Shown here: positions 31,897 through 45,800 of the stretch, piece by piece
Numbering within the stretch: position 1 is the stretch's first letter
Layout of the letters: each line of letters opens with the position of its first letter
Assembly: GCA_905221605.1 (NCBI GenBank)
Contig: CAJNDS010002089.1
Coordinates: 547,793 to 611,792, forward strand
Source of the DNA: Symbiodinium natans
Taxonomy: Eukaryota > Sar > Dinophyceae > Suessiales > Symbiodiniaceae
DNA length: 64,000 nt
Reading direction: 5' to 3'
Made by a program: the position numbers and the translations under genes
The notes under the pieces: model-generated
Databases searched by the model: none
Told to the model about the DNA's origin: nothing
Seen by the model: only the letters and a program-made list of their open reading frames with translations

Positions 31897-34800
31897 CTCC
31901 ATTGTTTAGAAGTGCTTTGAACAATGGTCAGGAAGCGCGTCTTGAAAAGCTCCTCTTGACCTCCCAATCCGCGATTTTAAATTGCTTGAAACAAGCGTTT
32001 TTGAAAGCCTCTAACAGTGCCGTTTGGACAGAAATCAACTGCAGGACGAGACGAGTTCAACTGTACTGCTGAGACGTCCATGTTGCGCGCGACGCCCAAA
32101 CCGAACCGTTTTGCAAGGCAAAGTGTCTTTCCACAATGTGAATAAGTGCGAGCGAAGCGAGCAAAACACCGGAGTACATCTGACATGTAATTTGTTGTCA
32201 GAGCTTGTTTTTGATGGTTTTACATTTTAATCGTCTTACTTTTTGTTGATTGCCAGGTTTTGCTTGTGCTGTTTTTTTCGACTCACTTTTTTTGATAAAT
32301 AATTCAAGGTTCCTTTTTTTCAGCCCAACTGTTGCAACTTTTTGGCAAGCTTAAATTGCATCTGCAGAAATTTCTTGGGATCTCTCTCCAAATCCGAGAC
32401 ACTCCATGTGGTTCAAAGTCTATCAAAGTGGTCTTAAGACACCCGTTTTGGTTTTTTTTTGTTTTTCTGCCCAAGTAGTGTTGAGACACCTTTGGCTCGG
32501 AGTTCCTAAGTCTCTAGAGTCGCTGGATGGGGTTCTGTTGGTTCTGTTGGTTTCTGTGTCTTTTTTCGGTGGTCTTGGTGCTGATTTTTCTTCTTACTCT
32601 AAGTCCCCCTATTCAGACTGCTGATGGAGTGAAGAGGCTGCCTTAAATCTGTTGATTGTTGGTTGTTTTTTTTTTTGCTTTTTCTCTCTGTTCCCTCTCT
32701 GCATTTGTTGTTTCATGTTTGTGTCCATGTTCTGAGATGTTGCTGGTGGGATCTGTTCCAACAGATTCCGAAGTTGTTGTGCTTGGATTCAGTCCTTTGT
32801 CCTTTTCCCTTGATGTCCTCAGTCGGCCTTGGGTCCATTATTGGTTTTTTTGGCATTTTGGCCTTTCTTTTAGTTCAACTCGGTTGGTGATTTGGCTTTC
32901 TTTGTGGGTCCGTCGGTTCTTACCGTTGTCCTGTATCGTGTGTCTCTGTGTTGTGTGTGTTGGTTCTCTCAATGCAGTCTCCAAAAGCACGAAATGGCGC
33001 AAGTTTGGGGACCAGAATTGGGGGTGCCTGCAACCATGAATTTCTGCAACGCACGTCTGGCCCCCCAAAGTGGGTTTTAAAATTGAGATCTGCAAAATCT
33101 TTTGCCGGACCAGCTTTGCAATTCTTGTTCTTCATTCTTCTGTCCTGCAAATGTGTGTCTGTGTGTGTGTGCTTTTGTTGGAATTTGCAGGTGGTTGCAG
33201 GAGCAGTTTTGAACCCATTTTTGGGGTCCCAATTTTGGGCCCATTTTGGGGTCATAATTTGGGACCCAAGCATGTAAAACAATGAAAAGACCTCCTCTCT
33301 TTCTGCCAACAAGTAGGTCCAATTTTGGAAGCTTTTTTGGGCCCTGTTTTCGGGCCCCCCAATTTTAGGGAATTGCTGCTCCATTTTTGTCCACAGACAG
33401 CACGCCTGCAACGACAGCTGTCGTGTTGAGCTGAAGTAGAATCTCTTGTGGAGGTGGTCTGTGTGTTCGCAGCCCGTGAATTGTTGTCCTTGTTGCTGCT
33501 GGTTGCGGCTGCAACTGTGGGGCGCTGGAGGGGTGTTGTTAATTTTGCGGGCCAAATGGACCCCCTAAACTGGGACCCCCAGGCCCCCTTTCCTGGCACG
33601 ACCTCGATGCTCAGATTCGGTTGCTGAAAAGCAAAAAGAGGTGCGTTCCAGTGGCTTTCAAACATCTTTGAAGATGATGAAAAAAGCAGCTTGAAACAAT
33701 GGCCAAGGAATCCGCCAAATCTTCCAACGCTCCATTGTTTAGAAGTGCTTTGAACAATGGTCAGGAAGCGCGTCTTGAAAAGCTCCTCTTGACCTCCCAA
33801 TCCGCGATTTTAAATTGCTTGAAACAAGCGTTTTTGAAAGCCTCTAACAGTACCGTTTGGACAGAAATCAACTGCAGGACGAGACGAGTTCAACTGTACT
33901 GCTGAGACGTCCATGTTGCGCGCGACGCCCAAACCGAACCGTTTTGCAAAGGCAAAGTGTCTTTCCACAATGTGAATAAGTGCGAGCGAAGCGAGCAAAA
34001 CACCGGAGTACATCTGACATGTAATTTGTTGTCAGAGCTTGTTTTTGATGGTTTTACATTTTAATCGTCTTACTTTTTGTTGATTGCCAGGTTTTGCTTG
34101 TGCTGTTTTTTTCGACTCACTTTTTTTGATAAATAATTCAAGGTTCCTTTTTTTCAGCCCAACTGTTGCAACTTTTTGGCAAGCTTAAATTGCATCTGCA
34201 GAAATTTCTTGGGATCTCTCTCCAAATCCGAGACACTCCATGTGGTTCAAAGTCTATCAAAGTGGTCTTAAGACACCCGTTTTGGTTTTTTTTTGTTTTC
34301 TGCCCAAGTAGTGTTGAGACACCTTTGGCTCGGAGTTCCTAAGTCTCTAGAGTCGCTGGATGGGGTTCTGTTGGTTCTGTTGGTTTCTGTGTCTTTTTTC
34401 GGTGGTCTTGGTGCTGATTTTTCTTCTTACTCTAAGTCCCCCTATTCAGACTGCTGATGGAGTGAAGAGGCTGCCTTAAATCTGTTGATTGTTGGTTGTT
34501 TTTTTTTTGCTTTTTCTCTCTGTTCCCTCTCTGCATTTGTTGTTTCATGTTTGTGTCCATGTTCTGAGATGTTGCTGGTGGGATCTGTTCCAACAGATTC
34601 CGAAGTTGTTGTGCTTGGATTCAGTCCTTTGTCCTTTTCCCTTGATGTCCTCAGTCGGCCTTGGGTCCATTATTGGTTTTTTTGGCATTTTGGCCTTTCT
34701 TTTAGTTCAACTCGGTTGGTGATTTGGCTTTCTTTGTGGGTCCGTCGGTTCTTACCGTTGTCCTGTATCGTGTGTCTCTGTGTTGTGTGTGTTGGTTCTC

Positions 34801-35560
34801 TCAATGCAGTCTCCAAAAGCACGAAATGGCGCAAGTTTGGGGACCAGAATTGGGGGTGCCTGCAACCATGAATTTCTGCAACGCACGTCTGGCCCCCCAA
34901 AGTGGGTTTTAAAATTGAGATCTGCAAAATCTTTTGCCGGACCAGCTTTGCAATTCTTGTTCTTCATTCTTCTGTCCTGCAAATGTGTGTCTGTGTGTGT
35001 GTGCTTTTGTTGGAATTTGCAGGTGGTTGCAGGAGCAGTTTTGAACCCATTTTTGGGGTCCCAATTTTGGGCCCATTTTGGGGTCATAATTTGGGACCCA
35101 AGCATGTAAAACAATGAAAAGACCTCCTCTCTTTCTGCCAACAAGTAGGTCCAATTTTGGAAGCTTGTTTGGGCCCTGTTTTCGGGCCCCCAATTTTAGG
35201 GAATGGCTGCTCCATTTTTGTCCACAGACAGCACGCCTGCAACGACAGCTGTCGTGTTGAGCTGAAGTAGAATCTCTTCTGGAGGTGGTCTGTGTGTTCG
35301 CAGCCCGTGAATTGTTGTCCTTGTTGCTGCTGGTTGCGGCTGCAACTGTGGGGGGCTGGAGGGGTGTAGTTAATTTTGCGGGCCAAATGGACCCCCTAAA
35401 CTAGGACCCCCAGGCCCCCTTTCCTGGCACGACCTCGATGCTCAGATTCGGTTGTTGAAAAGCAAAAAGAGGTGCGTTCCAGTGGCTTTCAAACATCTTT
35501 GAAGATGATGAAAAAAGCAGCTTGAAACAATGGCCAAGGAATCCGCCAAATCTTCCAACG

Positions 35561-36700
35561 CGGTGTGCATTTTTCCTGAAAAATGCGGGTGTTCGGGATC
35601 GGGGACCCGGAAGGCATCGGGTTGCATGCTGTTTTTTAACGTTTGTTTTCTTCTGTGAACTCGACATCCTGCTGGAACCATTTCGGATCTCTTCTTTGGA
35701 AATTTTGAACTTTTCCGAACGATCTGTATCCGGCAGTTGAGTGCTCGCAGCTGCTGCTGAGAGTAGATTTCTGTTCACCCACCTCCTTCCCCATGCACCT
35801 GCCATTGGGACGTTTTTCTCGCAGTGTGACTTTTCCCCCGCTTTCTACACTTGTCACCTTTTTGCAACTTTGTTGCACGTTGGGTGGCACGTTCGTGTGT
35901 TGGGGGGTTTGGTCCGGTTACACCTGCGATTTTTCGCCATTTCCTTCGAGTGAAAAGAGGAACACACTGCGTGCTGTTTGTTCGCATTTCTTTGTTTCCT
36001 CCGCCTCCTTTCCCTACCTTCATGGTATTCGGATGGAAGATTGAAGTATTTTCACACATCCGTTTTTGCATGCGAGATATTCTGGATTCAGAATATATTC
36101 CGATGATCGTAACGGATCGGGATTCCCGAACGGTGTGCATTTTTCCTGAAAAATGCGGGTGTTCGGGATCGGGGACCCGGAAGGCATCGGGTTGCATGCT
36201 GTTTTTTAACGTTTGTTTTCTTCTGTGAACTCGACATCCTGCTGGAACCATTTCGGATCTCTTCTTTGGAAATTTTGAACTTTTCCGAACGATCTGTATC
36301 CGGCAGTTGAGTGCTCGCAGCTGCTGCTGAGAGTAGATTTCTGTTCACCCACCTCCTTCCCCATGCACCTGCCATTGGGACGTTTTTCTCGCAGTGTGAC
36401 TTTTCCCCCGCTTTCTACACTTGTCACCTTTTTGCAACTTTGTTGCACGTTGGGTGGCACGTTCGTGTGTTGGGGGGTTTGGTCCGGTTACACCTGCGAT
36501 TTTTCGCCATTTCCTTCGAGTGAAAAGAGGAACACACTGCGTGCTGTTTGTTCGCATTTCTTTGTTTCCTCCGCCTCCTTTCCCTACCTTCATGGTATTC
36601 GGATGGAAGATTGAAGTATTTTCACACATCCGTTTTTGCATGCGAGATATTCTGGATTCAGAATATATTCCGATGATCGTAACGGATCGGGATTCCCGAA
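35561..36700. repeat. 570-bp module pair, copy B
   Basis: Two modules of exactly 570 bp (35561-36130 and 36131-36700), near-identical to each other, lie in the same position of the host unit as copy A. Each begins 'cggtgtgcatttttcctg' and ends 'gatcgggattcccgaa'. The junction between them forms a large imperfect palindrome (36121-36170). Confidence 0.9.
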
Positions 36701-39700
36701 CTCCATTGTTTAGAAGTGCTTTGAACAATGGTCAGGAAGCGCGTCTTGAAAAGCTCCTCTTGACCTCCCAATCCGCGATTTTAAATTGCTTGAAACAAGC
36801 GTTTTTGAAAGCCTCTAACAGTGCCGTTTGGACAGAAATCAACTGCAGGACGAGACGAGTTCAACTGTACTGCTGAGACGTCCATGTTGCGCGCGACGCC
36901 CAAACCGAACCGTTTTGCAAGGCAAAGTGTCTTTCCACAATGTGAATAAGTGCGAGCGAAGCGAGCAAAACACCGGAGTACATCTGACATGTAATTTGTT
37001 GTCAGAGCTTGTTTTTGATGGTTTTACATTTTAATCGTCTTACTTTTTGTTGATTGCCAGGTTTTGCTTGTGCTGTTTTTTTCGACTCACTTTTTTTGAT
37101 AAATAATTCAAGGTTCCTTTTTTTCAGCCCAACTGTTGCAACTTTTTGGCAAGCTTAAATTGCATCTGCAGAAATTTCTTGGGATCTCTCTCCAAATCCG
37201 AGACACTCCATGTGGTTCAAAGTCTATCAAAGTGGTCTTAAGACACCCGTTTTGGTTTTTTTTTGTTTTTCTGCCCAAGTAGTGTTGAGACACCTTTGGC
37301 TCGGAGTTCCTAAGTCTCTAGAGTCGCTGGATGGGGTTCTGTTGGTTCTGTTGGTTTCTGTGTCTTTTTTCGGTGGTCTTGGTGCTGATTTTTCTTCTTA
37401 CTCTAAGTCCCCCTATTCAGACTGCTGATGGAGTGAAGAGGCTGCCTTAAATCTGTTGATTGTTGGTTGTTTTTTTTTTTGCTTTTTCTCTCTGTTCCCT
37501 CTCTGCATTTGTTGTTTCATGTTTGTGTCCATGTTCTGAGATGTTGCTGGTGGGATCTGTTCCAACAGATTCCGAAGTTGTTGTGCTTGGATTCAGTCCT
37601 TTGTCCTTTTCCCTTGATGTCCTCAGTCGGCCTTGGGTCCATTATTGGTTTTTTTGGCATTTTGGCCTTTCTTTTAGTTCAACTCGGTTGGTGATTTGGC
37701 TTTCTTTGTGGGTCCGTCGGTTCTTACCGTTGTCCTGTATCGTGTGTCTCTGTGTTGTGTGTGTTGGTTCTCTCAATGCAGTCTCCAAAAGCACGAAATG
37801 GCGCAAGTTTGGGGACCAGAATTGGGGGTGCCTGCAACCATGAATTTCTGCAACGCACGTCTGGCCCCCCAAAGTGGGTTTTAAAATTGAGATCTGCAAA
37901 ATCTTTTGCCGGACCAGCTTTGCAATTCTTGTTCTTCATTCTTCTGTCCTGCAAATGTGTGTCTGTGTGTGTGTGCTTTTGTTGGAATTTGCAGGTGGTT
38001 GCAGGAGCAGTTTTGAACCCATTTTTGGGGTCCCAATTTTGGGCCCATTTTGGGGTCATAATTTGGGACCCAAGCATGTAAAACAATGAAAAGACCTCCT
38101 TTCTTTCTGCCAACAAGTAGGTCCAATTTTGGAAGCTTTTTTGGGCCCTGTTTTCGGGCCCCCCAATTTTAGGGAATTGCTGCTCCATTTTTGTCCACAG
38201 ACAGCACGCCTGCAACGACAGCTGTCGTGTTGAGCTGAAGTAGAATCTCTTGTGGAGGTGGTCTGTGTGTTCGCAGCCCGTGAATTGTTGTCCTTGTTGC
38301 TGCTGGTTGCGGCTGCAACTGTGGGGCGCTGGAGGGGTGTTGTTAATTTTGCGGGCCAAATGGACCCCCTAAACTGGGACCCCCAGGCCCCCTTTCCTGG
38401 CACGACCTCGATGCTCAGATTCGGTTGCTGAAAAGCAAAAAGAGGTGCGTTCCAGTGGCTTTCAAACATCTTTGAAGATGATGAAAAAAGCAGCTTGAAA
38501 CAATGGCCAAGGAATCCGCCAAATCTTCCAACGCTCCATTGTTTAGAAGTGCTTTGAACAATGGTCAGGAAGCGCGTCTTGAAAAGCTCCTCTTGACCTC
38601 CCAATCCGCGATTTTAAATTGCTTGAAACAAGCGTTTTTGAAAGCCTCTAACAGTACCGTTTGGACAGAAATCAACTGCAGGACGAGACGAGTTCAACTG
38701 TACTGCTGAGACGTCCATGTTGCGCGCGACGCCCAAACCGAACCGTTTTGCAAAGGCAAAGTGTCTTTCCACAATGTGAATAAGTGCGAGCGAAGCGAGC
38801 AAAACACCGGAGTACATCTGACATGTAATTTGTTGTCAGAGCTTGTTTTTGATGGTTTTATATTTTAATCGTCTTACTTTTTGTTGATTGCCAGGTTTTG
38901 CTTGTGCTGTTTTTTTCGACTCACTTTTTTTGATAAATAATTCAAGGTTCCTTTTTTTCAGCCCAACTGTTGCAACTTTTTGGCAAGCTTAAATTGCATC
39001 TGCAGAAATTTCTTGGGATCTCTCTCCAAATCCGAGACACTCCATGTGGTTCAAAGTCTATCAAAGTGGTCTTAAGACACCCGTTTTGGTTTTTTTTTGT
39101 TTTCTGCCCAAGTAGTGTTGAGACACCTTTGGCTCGGAGTTCCTAAGTCTCTAGAGTCGCTGGATGGGGTTCTGTTGGTTCTGTTGGTTTCTGTGTCTTT
39201 TTTCGGTGGTCTTGGTGCTGATTTTTCTTCTTACTCTAAGTCCCCCTATTCAGACTGCTGATGGAGTGAAGAGGCTGCCTTAAATCTGTTGATTGTTGGT
39301 TGTTTTTTTTTTTTGCTTTTTCTCTCTGTTCCCTCTCTGCATTTGTTGTTTCATGTTTGTGTCCATGTTCTGAGATGTTGCTGGTGGGATCTGTTCCAAC
39401 AGATTCCGAAGTTGTTGTGCTTGGATTCAGTCCTTTGTCCTTTTCCCTTGATGTCCTCAGTCGGCCTTGGGTCCATTATTGGTTTTTTTGGCATTTTGGC
39501 CTTTCTTTAGTTCAACTCGTTGGTGATTTGCTTCTTTGTGTCCGTCGGTTCTTAACCGTTGCTGTATCGTGTGTCTCTGTGTTGCTGTGTGTTGGTTCTC
39601 TCAATGCAGTCTCCAAAAGTCCGAAATGGAGCAAGTTTGGGGACCAGAATTGGGGGTGCCTGCAACCATGAATTTCTGGCAACACACGTCTGGCCCCCCA

Positions 39701-42700
39701 AAGTGGGTTTTTAAACTTGAGATCTGCGAAAAGTTTTTGCCGGACCAGCTTTTGCAATCTTTGTTCTCATTTCTGTGTGCAAAATGTGTCTGTGTGTGTG
39801 TGCTTTTGTTGGAATTTGCAGGTGGTTGCAGGAGCAGTTTTGAACCCATTTTTGGGGTCCCAATTTTGGGCCCATTTTGGGGTCATAATTTGGGACCCAA
39901 GCATGTAAAACAATGAAAAGACCTCCTCTCTTTCTGCCAACAAGTAGGTCCAATTTTGGAAGCTTTTTTGGGCCCTGTTTTCGGGCCCCCAATTTTAGGG
40001 AATGGCTGCTCCATTTTTGTCCACAGACAGCACGCCTGCAACGACAGCTGTCGTGTTGAGCTGAAGTAGAATCTCTTGTGGAGGTGGTCTGTGTGTTCGC
40101 AGCCCGTGAATTGTTGTCCTTGTTGCTGCTGGTTGCGGCTGCAACTGTGGGGCGCTAAAGGGGTGTTGTTAATTTTGCGGGCCAAATGGACCCCCTAAAC
40201 TGGGACCCCCAGGCCCCCTTTCCTGGCACGACCTCGATGCTCAGATTCGGTTGCTGAAAAGCAAAAAGAGGTGCGTTCCAGTGGCTTTCAAACATCTTTG
40301 AAGATTATGAAAAAAGCAGCTTGAAACAATGGCCAAGGAATCCGCCAAATCTTCCAACGCTCCATTGTTTAGAAGTGCTTTGAACAATGGTCAGGAAGCG
40401 CGTCTTGAAAAGCTCCTCTTGACCTCCCAATCCGCGATTTTAAATTGCTTGAAACAAGCGTTTTTGAAAGCCTCTAACAGTGCCGTTTGGACAGAAATCA
40501 ACTGCAGGACGAGACGAGTTCAACTGTACTGCTGAGACGTCCATGTTGCGCGCGACGCCCAAACCGAACCGTTTTGCAAAGGCAAAGTGTCTTTCCACAA
40601 TGTGAATAAGTGCGAGCGAAGCGAGCAAAACACCGGAGTACATCTGACATGTATTTTGTTGTCAGAGCTTGTTTTTGATGGTTTTACATTTTAATCGTCT
40701 TACTTTTTGTTGATTGCCAGGTTTTGCTTGTGCTGTTTTTTTCGACTCACTTTTTTTGATAAATAATTCAAGGCGCGCGTCTGGCCCCCCAAAGTGGGTT
40801 TTAAAATTGAGATCTGCAAAATCTTTTGCCGGACCAGCTTTGCAATTCTTGTTCTTCATTCTTCTGTCCTGCAAATGTGTGTCTGTGTGTGTGTGTGTGT
40901 GTGTGCTTTTGTTGGAATTTGCAGGTGGTTGCAGGAGCAGTTTTGCACCCATTTTTGGGGTCCCAATTTTGGGCCCATTTTGGGGTCATAATTTGGGACC
41001 CAAGCATGTAAAACAATGAAAAGACCTCCTCTCTTTCTGCCAACAAGTAGGTCCAATTTTGGAAGCTTTTTTGGGCCCTGTTTTCGGGCCCCCAATTTTA
41101 GGGAATGGCTGCTCCATTTTTGTCCACAGACAGCACGCCTGCAACGACAGCTGTCGTGTTGAGCTGAAGTAGAATCTCTTGTGGAGGTGGTCTGTGTGTT
41201 CGCAGCCCGTGAATTGTTGTCCTTGTTGCTGCTGGTTGCGGCTGCAACTGTGGGGCGCTGGAGGGGTGTTGTTAATTTTGCGGGCCAAATGGACCCCCTA
41301 AACTGGGACCCCCAGGCCCCCTTTCCTGGCACGACCTCGATGCTCAGATTCGGTTGCTGAAAAGCAAAAAGAGGTGCGTTCCAGTGGCTTTCAAACATCT
41401 TTGAAGATGATGAAAAAAGCAGCTTGAAACAATGGCCAAGGAATCCGCCAAATCTTCCAACGCTCCATTGTTTAGAAGTGCTTTGAACAATGGTCAGGAA
41501 GCGCGTCTTGAAAAGCTCCTCTTGACCTCCCAATCCGCGATTTTAAATTGCTTGAAACAAGCGTTTTTGAAAGCCTCTAACAGTGCCGTTTGGACAGAAA
41601 TCAACTGCAGGACGAGACGAGTTCAACTGTACTGCTGAGACGTCCATGTTGCGCGCGACGCCCAAACCGAACCGTTTTGCAAAGGCAAAGTGTCTTTCCA
41701 CAATGTGAATAAGTGCGAGCGAAGCGAGCAAAACACCGGAGTACATCTGACATGTAATTTGTTGTCAGAGCTTGTTTTTGATGGTTTTACATTTTAATCG
41801 TCTTACTTTTTGTTGATTGCCAGGTTTTGCTTGTGCTGTTTTTTTCGACTCACTTTTTTTGATAAATAATTTCAAGGTTCCTTTTTTTCAGACCAACTGT
41901 TGCAACTTTCTGGCAAGCTCAAAAAACATCTGCAGAAATTTCTTGGGATCTCTCTCCAAATCCGAGACACTCCATGTGGTTCAAAGTCTATCAAAGTGGT
42001 CTTAAGACACCCGTTTTTGGTTTTTTTGTTTTTTCTGCCCAAGTAGTGTTGAGACACCTTTGGCTCGATCTGGACAAGACATCCTTTGGTTGAGACGCCT
42101 CTTGGTTCAATTAAAGTGGTCCTTAAGACTCTTTTGGTTCAAAATTTTTTTGGAGTCCCTAAGTCTCTAGAGTCGCTGGATGGGTTCTGTTGGTTCTGTT
42201 GGTTCTGTGTCTTTTTTCGGTGGTCTTGGTGCTGATTTTTCTTCTTACTCTAAGTCTTGCCTTGTCCTATTCAGACTGCTGATGGAGTGAAGAGGCTGCC
42301 TTAAGTCTGTTGATTGTTGGTTGTTTTTTTTTTTGCTTTTTCTCTCTGTTCTCTCTCTGCATTTGTTGTCTGTTTCATGTTTGTGTCCATGTCCTTAGAT
42401 GTTGCTGGTGGGATCTGTTCCAACAGATTCCGAAGTTGTTGTGCTTGGATTCAGTCCTTTGTCCTTTTCCCTTGTTGTAAGTTGTGGTGGTCCCTCAGCT
42501 TCTGGTCGATTGGGTCCCCTGGTTTGTTTCTTGTCATTTAAGTTGAATCGGTCTTGGTCCTCAGTCGGCCTTGGGTCCATTATTGGTTTTTTTGGCATTT
42601 TGGCCTTTCTTTAGTTCAACTCGGTTGGTGATTTGGCATGTTTCTTTGTGGGTCCGTCGGTTCTTGCCGTTGTCCTGTATCGTGTGTCTCTGTGTTGTGT

Positions 42701-42817
42701 GTGTTGGTTCTCTCAATGCAGTCTCCAAAAGCACGAAATGGCGCAAGTTTGGGGACCAGAATTGGGGGTGCCTGCAACCATGAATTTCTGGCAACGCACG
42801 TCTGGCCCCCCAAAGAA

Positions 42818-45800
42818 CCTCGAGCAAGTTGCAGGAAGCCTGTTTGCCGAGTGGGTTGCACACCTGTCTTCATTGCTCCGCGCCTGTCACAGAAACTCCA
42901 CCTTGCTTCAGGTCGCAGGTCAGTAAGCCGGGGTTCGGAGAGCCCATAGGTTTCAGAGTTGCTATTTATTGTGCTGCCACCAGGAAAAGCCGCAGAAAGG
43001 GTGAGAGTCTGTAGCTAAAGGTCTGGCTTTGGCATTCTGTGCAATGTGCATTTGTGCGCATTTGTCCTTTTCTTCAGTGCGCTTGCAACTTTCTTGTCAA
43101 CTCGAAGCGCTACGCTGCGGCCCTGGCGCTTGTGTGGGAACTGTCTCCACGGATGCGTTGAGAGTTCAGGTGACATGCTGGCCTTGTGTTAAGTTGTCTT
43201 GCAATAACGGCCTCTGCGCTCGCGGTTGCTTCTTTATAGTCACGACTTCTTTTACACTCGGGCTTGTAGAGTTTGGCTCTCAAAAAAGTAGATGTCCTTT
43301 CGTTGCCAAGATGCCCACTGCTCCCGCTGATGTGGTAAAGGCGTCCGCTTAAAAAAAAGTTTTTTGCACAAAAGCTTGTAGCGCACGAAATCTTTTGCGT
43401 AAACCAAGAAGCTGTCATCTTAACATCCCAACCGAAACATAAGAGGAAATAATAAAGGACTCCGTGTGTTTTTTTGGTCGAGAAAAAGGTCATTGAGATT
43501 TAGAGAGTTTGGCTCGGAGGCAATTTTTAGGTCAGAGAATTCAGTTAGTAGGGACTATCATTTCAAGAAATTGTGGATGTCGCTTTCTGTCATGCACCTC
43601 GTCTTCTGTTCGTGTCAACAATCTTTTCGATTTCATGCTCTCGGATTTCAACTCTTCCAAAATGGATTTCTTAGTGGAACTGATTTCCTAAAACACTCTT
43701 TATAGTGTCTAAATGCGTTTCTGTTTTTGAGCTCGTGTTTTTTTGGTTTCTATTCATGATTTTATTGTTCAAAAAAGTGAAGATCAGGTGGAAGAATCCG
43801 CTGCGAAAAAGCTTTCCCGTAGGGATTACGAAATCTTCTTCACAAACCAAGTTGTCTCACGTGCGTTTCTTGCTAGCTGCTTTCGCTATGAGCTTAAACG
43901 TGGGCATGTCGGCGTGAACAACATGCGAAAGCCATGGAGGAAAGGGTGGAGATGGTTGTTTGACGTCTTTTGGATGATCATGTTTTTTTGATGATCATGG
44001 TTGGGGACATGGTTGGGAAGATTGATGTTTCGATGATGATTTTCTTTGGGGAGCACGATCAGTTTTGTTGTTTGATGATGTTTTCCGGTTTGATAGCATT
44101 GCGTTCCGGAGGAATGGTTAGAAGGATGAGTTGAAGGATGACGAGCTCGAGATTCATTGGGTGAATCAGTAATTTTGCTGGATGTACAGTCTTTGGTTGG
44201 TCCTTGGAAAAGCTGGTCGGTGGGCTCAACTCAAATTGACGTTTCCATGGTGCATCATGTTCGTTGCAGCAGTCCAGAGCTTATCAAAGACCTATCAAGC
44301 ACTTGACAAGTTCTGCTGTATTTGGAGCATGTCAGCAAGATAGCGATGGCATGATGCGTGCGAATGGTGGGTTGATGCGCGATCGGCTGCAAGCAATACA
44401 ATCTGGCTTCCAAGCAGAATTTTCCAAGGACACACGGGCCGAATATTCGATGCTGTGCCATCGTGTTACCATTCTCGGCTTTGGTCACACTTTGCCAGGA
44501 GCACAATGAAACCATGCAGGACAACTTTGCCACGTTCTTGTCGACGTTGCCCAGCAAGGCAAGGATGTGTTGGGATGGAGCCTGCCGTCACTTGAAAGAT
44601 CTGCAAAGCAAATTGAGCTTTTGAGGCTGTAAGGATGCATACGTTCATGCCCGGACTTTAGATGTTTGGGATGCGTTTTTTTGGCCAGCGCACAATCCAA
44701 AGCATCCAGAAACCCTCGACATGGTCTTATGCATTCTCAAACGCAGAAGTCTCGAGCGCTCAATGAGTTAGGTTGCATGTCGTTGGCGTCGGTTGCTCTT
44801 TGGGTGGCGCTTTGTTCCTGCAAGGAGTGGATACCTTTCGCGGACGAGGCCGGTTGAGCCTGCGAAAGGCATAAAGGGTATTGATTAGAGGCATTTAAGT
44901 GTTTAGGGCAATTTGGGGCGCACCAGGGCGCACAGACCGCAACATCCATAGCTAGATCTCATGCCAGAGCCTTCAATCTCGCAACGTGTCCAAGCGTGTC
45001 CAAGGGTTGTCGGTGCTTGATGTACAGGCTCCTGCACCATGGCAGGGTGTATTTGGGGCGCCCAGCAACGACGTGCTGTTCTACTTGTGGCCTGGCAGAG
45101 GCATCAGTTGCTTTGGCTTAAGCACCCTCGGCCGCTTTTGGTTCAGTTGGCCTTCTCTGTCACTCGTTGGAAGAATCAAGAAGCACGGACACATTGTGAC
45201 ACAGCTCCTGAAGGAAGCCATGCCAAATGCCGGTTTGCGGTTCGCTGGATTGGAAAGCTGACCCCATCAACGAGAAGGACTTGGCTTGCCTCAAGAAGGA
45301 CCCCGCCTCCTGTTCAGTACTGAGGCCCTTATTCAACCTTCGAAGAGCCCGCCCGCATAAGTTGCTGTCATGATCAACATCATTGCATTTAAGGGATCCT
45401 CAGGGTTTCTACGCATCATTCTCCATTTCTTCATGTGGGCCTTCTGATTCTGGGCTTCTCACAGCGTCATGCTGACAAGCTGCGTTTGCACGGGAGTCAC
45501 AGAAGTGACCATACAGCACGTTCACCAAAGTCATGGAGTTTGGCTCATGTGTGTAGGAAGCACAAAGCAAAGGGTTAAGAGGCACTACTTTGTGGATGCC
45601 AAGTGTTGTTTTGTAAATGAGTCCCATTGGCGAGTGGCAAATGACAGAAATCACACGAACAAAGGCTCCAGACAAGGAAGGGTCTAACCGAACGTGGAAG
45701 CAGTTTTCATGACTTGGTTGCAAGTTTGGTTTAAAGAACAACTGCTTCTTCGGCTTTTAGATTTTGCCGAATGTCTCAAGCCTCTCCCAGACAAAGGTGC

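Larger units (their letters stand above)
23105..42817. repeat. 19.7-kb tandem array of ~1.8-kb units
   Basis: The anchor 'gtgttgttaattttgcgggcc' (or 'gtgtagtt...') lies at 23121, 24924, 26764, 28606, 30531, 33533, 35364, 38337, 40163 and 41266. Most units are about 1.80-1.84 kb. Two are about 3.0 kb because they contain paired 570-bp modules. One is 1.1 kb because of a deletion joining 'attcaagg' to 'cgcgcgtctgg' at about 40773. Open frames recur in every unit but depend on T-rich, GT-rich and G-rich tracts, and I assign no product. The most conserved, compact frame is 68 codons starting M-A-K-E-S-A-K-S-S-N (for example 25090-25296). The last unit (41.9-42.8 kb) is the most diverged. Confidence 0.9.

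Noticed and set aside
23105-42817. Dinoflagellate spliced-leader, 5S or U-snRNA genes in the tandem array
   Set aside because: Tandem arrays in dinoflagellates often hold these, so I looked for the spliced-leader core (CCGTAGCCATTTTGGCTCAAG type) and for U6/5S-like boxes. Only 'ATTTTGG' fragments were seen.
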